Below, piece after piece: positions 57,264-64,000 of a stretch of DNA of 64,000 nt. The stretch is from assembly GCF_937616625.2 (NCBI RefSeq), contig NC_065570.1:39873665-39937664 (forward strand), in the 5' to 3' direction. The DNA is from Mercurialis annua (Eukaryota > Streptophyta > Magnoliopsida > Malpighiales > Euphorbiaceae). The notes beneath the pieces were generated by a model. It saw nothing but the letters and a program-made list of their open reading frames with translations. It was not told the origin of the DNA and ran no database searches. The position numbers and the translations under genes were made by a program. Numbering within the stretch: position 1 is the first letter of the stretch; every line of letters starts with the position of its first letter.

Positions 57264-57774
57264 TTTTTTGTCAAAGGCTAAAACTTTCTTTGATGAGAAT
57301 GAAAATTACATAGATGAATGGTTCTTCAACAAATTGAAAGAACTATTCTAAAATAATGATGAGAACTGTTAATACAGTCATCGATTAGGACTTTTTCAAC
57401 CATCAAAAGATTACCCAAAATATAAATGGTTCAAATTGAAAATACGATTTTGAAGCCGCTTGATTCTTGAAGTTTCAAACTTTTCAAGTCTTCATCTTCA
57501 ATAGATCCACAAGTTATCTCCTAAGTTTTAGATCTACAACAACATTTAAAAGTTTATTCAATCAAAATAAAATTCATACAAACACCTTAAGAAAGCCTTA
57601 TTGAAGCAAAAAAAGTAAATCTACGATTAATAGTACTATGGGCGGAAAGAAGATAATTTTCCAGTTAATCAGAAAAATCATCTTCTCCCACCCTTATGAA
57701 GATGAAGAAGAAAAAAGTTTTTTGGTTTTAAAGAGAAGGGAGAGCACTAGTTTTTAGAGAGAAGGGAGAGCACC
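57264..57774 (-). mobile_element. retroposed insertion with poly(A) and 16-bp target duplication
   Basis: The flanks repeat GAATTGCTCAACTTTT (57248-57263 and 57775-57790). On the minus strand the insert ends ...TTTAGCCTTTGAC followed by an A run, the form of a LINE-driven insertion. The 511-bp body has no clear ORF. Its 5' end carries a short tandem of GAGAAGGGAGAGCAC. It may be a 5'-truncated LINE, a SINE or a copied host RNA; the family is not recognised. Confidence 0.75.
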
Positions 57775-58864
57775 GAATTGCTCAACTTTTAATTGTCTGA
57801 CATAAGTCATTTGTTGCCTTTATGAGAGTTGGGTGAATCTAATGACTTAACCTATGCAAGCTGAGCCTAATTCTAATTTATTACTAATTTAGACTTTCAT
57901 TTTAAGTCATTTTTTCCTTTTTATTACTCATTCACTGCTTTTTTTTCTTTTTTCAGGTTTTTGACTGCACTTTTTGGGAACTAATTGGTGGGATGCGATC
58001 ATATTTTGGTACACCAAAAAGAAGTGAAGTGAAGATTAGTTCCATTTTTTGTAGATTAGTTCCATTTTTTATACAACTTATACAAGTTGTTAATTGGCCT
58101 GTAAAATTTATTAAACTTTGTAGACCTGTATTTTTTGTAGTCTGTATTTATATTTAGGTCTGTAAATTTATATGCCCTCTTTTTTTTTGGATAAAAGACC
58201 TTACATATATTTCTTAGGTCTTTTAAAACAGACTGTATATTTATTTTATATATTAAAAGTTTTTAAAAATTAAGTTTATTATTAATTTTGATAGTGTGTG
58301 AACCGACCGAATCGGACCGAAAAACACCAAAAATTTAGTTATCCGAACCGAAAAAACCGTGAACCAAAATAGTGCGGTTTGATTTTCACTTAAGTAGGGG
58401 TGGTTTGGTTCGGTTTTAACATTTTGTACACCGAACTGAACCGAACCAAACCGAACTCACCCCTATATATAAATACTAAACAAAAAAATTTCTCTCAATA
58501 CCTTTTCAGCTTTTCATTTGTACGCTCCCAATAAAACAGCGATATTAAATATATTTTATATTTATATATTAATTTTCTCTTTTTAATTATTTATGTGTGA
58601 TATGTATTACTTATGTATCTGAAACATATCATGCATCAGTGTTTTAGAGATGTAAGTTATGCATCATTTATTTCTGTATTTTAAAGTTTAATGTAATGTT
58701 TATTTATTTTTTTGAAAAACATATATGAGCTATCGCTGAGATGTTTTCAAAATGTATGAGGGATGTTTTTGAATTTTATGACTTTTTAAAAAAAAATTAT
58801 TTTAGAAGTTTTTAAGATGCATTGAAACAATTTTTAAGATTTGATTACTTATATAAAAAAATTA

Positions 58865-59258
58865 GGCAAAAATACTTAAAAAAAACCCCATCTTTGACTT
58901 TGTTTTCAATTGCACCACCACGTAGGAGAATTTTCAATTACACCCTATTTAGGGTTTTCAGTTTTCGTCTGTACCCCAATTGACTAAAATGACCTCTTTT
59001 TATTTAGAAAAAAGTTTAAATTAATCCTTCATATATTAATTTATTTGTTTTTATCAAATGGAAAAAATAATGATACAATCCCTCTATTTAGTTGGTTTCA
59101 ATAATTTTATCATTAAATTAATTAAATTATCAATTTTTTTTATTTTGGGGTACAGATGAAAACTGAAAACCCTAAATAGGGTGTAATTGAGAATTCTCCT
59201 AGGTGGTGGTAGAATTGAAAAAAAGTTCAAAAGTGGGGGAGTTTTCAGTATTTTTGCC
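58865..59258. mobile_element. 394-bp MITE with 9-bp target duplication (copy 2)
   Basis: Target duplication AAAAAATTA at 58856-58864 and 59259-59267. Nearly identical along its length to 34879-35270 (for example CAATTGCACCACCACGTAGG). Confidence 0.9.
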
Positions 59259-59267
59259 AAAAAATTA

Positions 59268-61196
59268 AGAGTTTTTAGTAGTTTTTCTTATTTGTTCTCA
59301 TATATTTTATATTTTTATCAAGATGATAAATTTATTGGTCCAATTGTTTGTGTATATATTATGTACACATAAAAATATTATGCACTGTTGGAGATAAAAT
59401 TAATGAATATAGTATTGAAAATCAGAGAGTACAAATTGAGTATATTGAATTGGATTGCAAAAATTACAAATCAAAAAGTAAACGTAAAGCTACTACTCTA
59501 TTTATTGCTGAAAAGGGTTTCTAGTAGAATGTTGAACATAGAATGAAGCATGTATGGGTTTAATGAGTTGTCTATGAGCTGTTTCTGAGCTGGAATTAAA
59601 GCATAAGCAGAAAATTTTATATAAGCAGAGTTGAGCAGGCTTGATGTAGCAGAAAAGCATATACTCTATTATATGGAGTGTATATTTGTAACATAGTTTT
59701 TTTCTAGATTATTTTGTAATTTTCCTAAAATTTACAAATATATACTAACATCAAAACATTTATCAACTTCCAATTATATTTGTTTAGAGAATGTATTTAA
59801 ATTGTTTCTGAAATGTATACACGATGTACCATAAATGTATCACACTTGACACATTTTTGATGACGCATGCTGACGGATTTTCAAGTGTCAACGACATGTC
59901 GCTCTTTCACTAGAAGCGTACAAATGAAATCTTATTATCTTTTTAATTTTATGGATAAATTGTATTTTTTATTAATAGAGAAAGTTTTTGGGTATTTTGT
60001 GGTTATCCCAAAATAAAAAGCAGTAATACTAAATCATACAGAAAAAAGAGAACAAGAAATTGAGAGCATAACTTCTTAAATGTTGAATAAAAGCAGTTTA
60101 GAGGAAGAAGATGGAAACTAAAGTAAAAGGAAAAATGGAATAATTAGATGGAGATGAAGAGATATTAGGTGATGGCTGTGAAATGGGTGCAATTAGTTTC
60201 AACATTAACACCCATTTTCATTCCTCCAAAGCAATAGCCTCCACTACTATCATATCAAAATCTGAAAAATTGTTTGATTGACCTATGAAATTTCTAAGAT
60301 TTTTGTATCCATTTAAATTAGGTAGATACTATTAACCCTTCTATCATATCAAAATCTGAAAAATCAAAATTAATAAATTTTAAATTATTTTGAAAGGAAA
60401 ATGGTATCTACCTAATTTAAATGGATACAAAAATCCAATTCTTTCCAACTCTTTGCAAATCCAACCAAAACTTTTTATTTCATTAAATTTAACCCATTTT
60501 TAAAGTAATTATAGTCCAGTTTTACAATTTGTTTAATTGACCTATGAAATTACGAATTCAAAAATTAAATTTTACAAGTTATAGATGAAGATGTATAAAA
60601 GGAAAGTGAACTTTTTAAAAAATAAGTATATAATTTTTATAATTCAATAATTAACACTAAAAATACATGTGAATTTGACTAAAACTAAAATTAACTTTTA
60701 AAAATCGGACTAGAATCTGAAGTTTTTTGAGCCATTAGGATAATTTAAATTGTCAAGACTTTTTCTCCTCTAAAAACAGCTATAGATAAAAATGCATGTA
60801 CTACAAGCTAATGATTTAAAACCGAACCGATGAGAATGTTCTAAGAGACTAATAATGATGATAATGTGAATGATTAGTATTAGTTTTGATATTAAAAGCG
60901 AAAGCTAATTTGTTAGATCACAGTTAAATAAAAAAAAAACATCCACATAATGAAAATTTAGTATACAGAAGAAGGCACAGCCTTGTGAATAATTTAAAAA
61001 AATGGGATTGGTTCAACTAAAAACTAGTTACTGGTCTCTTTGAGAAACAAAGACGGGAATTGTAATGGGATATCAGCGATTATTTGATGAGGCTGAATAA
61101 GGTTTGAAGCAGTTAAATTGGTGAAACATGCAGACATTGATCCTAGCAGTTGATTAAATTGCGAAGCGAATTAGACAGCTATTTTAATTTTAAAAA
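59268..61196. other. AT-rich intergenic stretch with a small inverted repeat
   Basis: At 60299-60329 and 60404-60434 an inverted repeat of about 30 bases (TTTTGTATCCATTTAAATTA and its complement) can form a hairpin with a loop of about 75 bases. The word CTATCATATCAAAATCTGAA is repeated directly at about 60248 and 60341. No genes were recognised. Confidence 0.6.
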
Positions 61197-62519
61197 AAAT
61201 ATTGTAAAGAAAAAGAGAGAGGCACAAAATTGGCGATGAGTGAAGGACGCCATGCCTGTTTTGCTCCTCCTACATAATACAACATTTCTCCTTTTATATC
61301 ATCACCATCCGCCTACATAAGATGAATTTCCAAATAAGTTATCGGCTACAAAACTTCGATACTGCACGCAGGACTCCCAAGCAGAACCAGGTCAGGGCCT
61401 TACATATTATATCGCTCCCTGAAATCGAGATTGCAAGAAATAGAGAACAGATAAATGACATTTTTTGGAAACATTTCCTGTCACATGTCGAAACAGTCGA
61501 CTCCACAAGTTTCCGCTCAACAATTCTATTTCATGAAACATACAGCATTAAACATTTCTCAAACACTAACTCTAAAAAATTGAACACCTAAGAAAGGCTC
61601 AAACTCTACAAATAAGTAAATGAATATAGCAAAAAACACTTCCTATTTCCAATTAAGAAAAGACTAGCAATGTGATCAGTAATGAATTATGCCTAAGGAT
61701 TTATATCCGGTTACTATATACTGCAACCAGTAAAAGCTAACTGCCTTTTTCCACTTTCTTTACAAACTGCATTCTTATACTGCACAACCTATTCACCATT
61801 CATACCAAACATGCCAACATAGAAAATCGAAAAACAATATTTTTCACAAGAATACGATATAAATATAAAGTTTCAAAAATATTTACAAAAAAATAAACAA
61901 AACGTCAAAACATAAGACTCCACGAGTTTCCATTCAACATATCACCTATAAAGATGAATGTTCTTATCCCACAAATTTGAAATGTCGTTAGCAGTTAGTA
62001 CTTGCATTCACAAGTAACAATTATTATCTAAATCAATTAGAGTTGGGAAGTATTATGATACCCTGGAAAGTATGGGATGAAATTGAAAGGATTAAGCCAG
62101 CCATGATTGAACTATGAACCACTCATATTTCTCGAAATGCATGGATTATGGGGACGAACCGGAAACTCGCTGGGACACGGAACAATAAGCATTCATGGTA
62201 CATGTCAGAGGACACGCCGGGTACCCTTCAGAGGACACGACAAGTAATTTTTTAAACGGTTATGGTTTTTTTTTTTCTGAACAAAAACCAAAGGCTCTTT
62301 TTTTATGTTTTTTCTTTAAGCATCAACACAACCCCCTCATTTTTAAAACAAAAATACAACCCGTTCTCCAATCCTATTCTACTATATTACCTCTCTTCAA
62401 TTTAAGCACAAAGAAAAAAACCACTTAATAATTACTCTTTAATTCCATGAATTTCTCGTATTCCAGGGTCCAACTATGGAGCCATACTTATAAACCTTCC
62501 ACATCCAGACTCATTTCCA
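61197..62519. other. intergenic stretch, no recognisable gene
   Basis: An open frame at 61322-61591 (MNFQISYRLQNFDTARR) has no family resemblance and no splice context. I see no other signal. Confidence 0.4.
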
Positions 62520-62689
62520 GATCTCTTAAGGAAGGCAAAACTCTATTCCTAAATTTTAAACTGCTGCATACATGAATATGGTTTGAACCCATGTCTTCAC
62601 TTAAAAGACTCTCTTACCAACTCACATACGCCCTGGTGATTTCTTATTCATATATAGTTAATTTGCATTGTCTCCTCCGCATCTAGGTC

Positions 62690-63275
62690 TCAATCTTTTG
62701 ACAATATTGTCCGTCGTGTCTGAACCCGTATCTGTACCAATTCCATTAGTGTTAGTGATTCATAGTCATTGAGTGAAGCATAAATGATCTGCAAGGTAAT
62801 CAAAATTAAACACATGCATATTTAAGGAAATAACATAACAAAATGAATAATGGAAATTTTACAAAGATAATTTTTCATTGCCATGATTGAATTTTTGAGA
62901 TACATACTGGCCGAGAATTTATGAAACCTTAACAAATTTCCGAGTCTGCAAAACTTCTCATTTGCCTGCATAAGAGACATACAAATCTGGCAGGAGATCA
63001 GCCTCATAAAAGCTGGTAAATAATTTGAGCTTATTGATGATATTAATGAGAAAAGTTTAATAAAATCAAATACTTGAACCGAAACTAGGAAAGAAGGGGT
63101 CACTGAATCATTTGGACTTCGCAATAGTCTGAAACCAGAAATTATTAGAAATATAAATATTTCATTTAGAAAACAGAATTCAATTCAATGATCAAAGAGC
63201 TAACTCAAATCCTTTTATAGCACAAAGAATCTGAGATTTTTCAATCTAGAAGAAAACAGATAGAATAATAGAATT
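62690..63275 (-). CDS. possible 3' exons of an unidentified minus-strand gene
   Basis: Exon-like pieces with splice-type edges on the minus strand: 63130-63077 (LLRSPNDSVTPSFLVSVQ, after TTTCAG, before GTATTTG), 62967 to about 62931 (ANEKFCRLGNLLR, after TTATGCAG, before GTTTCAT), and a last piece from 62792 (SFMLHSMTMNH, then TAA) after CCTTGCAG. They join in one frame. A further piece near 63258 (IEKSQILCAIKGFELAL) may be upstream, but its donor is not clear. I do not recognise the protein. Confidence 0.3.
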
Positions 63276-64000
63276 CCTTAACAAACTAACTGCCTATTTT
63301 ATCGATGCCTGCATCTTTAATGCACTTACTATCATTGGTATATGGTAAAAGACGTAAAGTGAGCTAAATAAATAAAAAACTTGTAACAAACAGACGCTTA
63401 ATGTGTGTTTGGTTTCGTGCATACAATTGAGACGTTTTAAAGTTCGTTAAAAACATGTATAATTTATGAATTTATTTAACATTTCCCCATTCCTTAGAGA
63501 TAACATTGGTAGACTCGTACTTGAAGACACCCTAAAACCAAATTGAAAGTTTTCTTTCGTTATAATTAATTTTAAACAATTCACCTAAATATTTTAAAAT
63601 TTCCAACTCACTTAATTTTATAAAATAAGGAAATTATTAAACTTTTCACCACATGTTTTCATTATAAATTTACTATTATTTAATTCAAAGTATTACAAAG
63701 TAATCATGCAATTCTATAATAAGAGTTTTATGACTTATGTTTAAAAAAAAAGAGTTTTATAGCTACTCTTCCTTAGATCTGACTACTTTCGCACCTATTT
63801 TCTTCATTGATTAAATCCAACTTCAACAAATCGAAAATTAACCTTCTTAAGGAATATTGGCATAGTAATTTTATTCAATTTAAGCTAGAAATCACCCTAA
63901 AAGTGAGATTGTCAACATATAATTTCTACTATTTAATGAAAGAAAAGGTGTTTCACTTAATACTATTTGTTTACCAAGCACATGTCATTTCTTTAAAAAA
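63276..64000. other. AT-rich end of the window
   Basis: No feature recognised; it could hold introns of the putative minus-strand gene. Confidence 0.4.

Larger units (their letters stand above)
53426..58465 (+). mobile_element. hAT transposon (RICESLEEPER/Ac-like), inactive
   Basis: Ends TAGGGGTGAGC at the left and, inverted, TAGGGGTGAGT at the right, with CGGTTTGG-type subterminal repeats on both sides. The flanking 8-mers TACATAAA (53418-53425) and TATATAAA (58466-58473) differ at one base, as expected of an ageing target duplication. The transposase pseudogene is inside (54514-56725), and a retroposed insertion lies at 57264-57774. Confidence 0.8.

Overview
This is nuclear DNA of a flowering plant, most likely a eudicot (rosid-like, but I cannot name the species). 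The evidence is a many-exon plant ARGONAUTE gene, a lamin-like early nodulin-like gene, AT-rich intergenic DNA and plant-specific transposon lineages. Only two intact host genes can be read confidently. Both lie in a gene-bearing island at about 26.5-34.6 kb: an AGO4-clade ARGONAUTE (+ strand, 22 coding exons, 917 aa, slicer residues present) and, tail-to-tail with it, a two-exon GPI-anchored phytocyanin-like protein (- strand, 163 aa). A broken C2-domain (CAR-type) exon lies at 36.2 kb, and a weak candidate for the 3' end of a minus-strand gene lies near 63 kb.

The rest is mostly nested transposable elements. Left to right: the 3' part of an Athila-like Ty3/gypsy element (1-5.0 kb); the end of a Tekay/Del-type LTR (to 5511); a broken, intron-containing plant mobile domain (PMD) gene (5.5-7.1 kb) antisense to a 2.4-kb LTR whose family begins TGTAGACACC (8.16-10.58 kb); a degraded Tat-type LTR/PBS junction (10.86 kb); a complete but dead hAT element (11673-15811, 8-bp target duplication) with a 705-bp Mutator-like MITE nested in it; an 810-bp hAT MITE (16336-17145); and a complete Tat-lineage Ty3/gypsy element (18062-25959) with matching LTRs, PBS, PPT and target duplication. 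That element keeps a 1087-aa open reading frame for RT, two RNase H domains and integrase. It has no gag, and it carries an antisense spliced gene with its own promoter.

After the genes: a 392-bp MITE (34879-35270; a second copy at 58865-59258), a SINE-like sequence, and a Mutator-like inverted-repeat cluster (36983-41156) split by a solo LTR (37163-39651). Next is a non-autonomous, LARD-like Tekay/Del element (42104-51972) inserted into another TGTAGACACC-family LTR. Then comes a second dead hAT element (53426-58465), which holds a retroposed insertion with a 16-bp target duplication. The last 5 kb is mostly featureless AT-rich DNA.

Two things stand out. First, two unrelated retroelements each carry a different antisense, intron-containing gene just inside the 3' LTR: a PMD gene and a putative gypsy-type transposon-domain gene. 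Second, a gene of the RNA-directed DNA methylation machinery (AGO4 clade) sits about 0.56 kb from a young Tat LTR and is surrounded by the hairpin-forming and LTR elements that this pathway normally silences. No tRNA, rRNA, CRISPR or bacterial-type features were seen.
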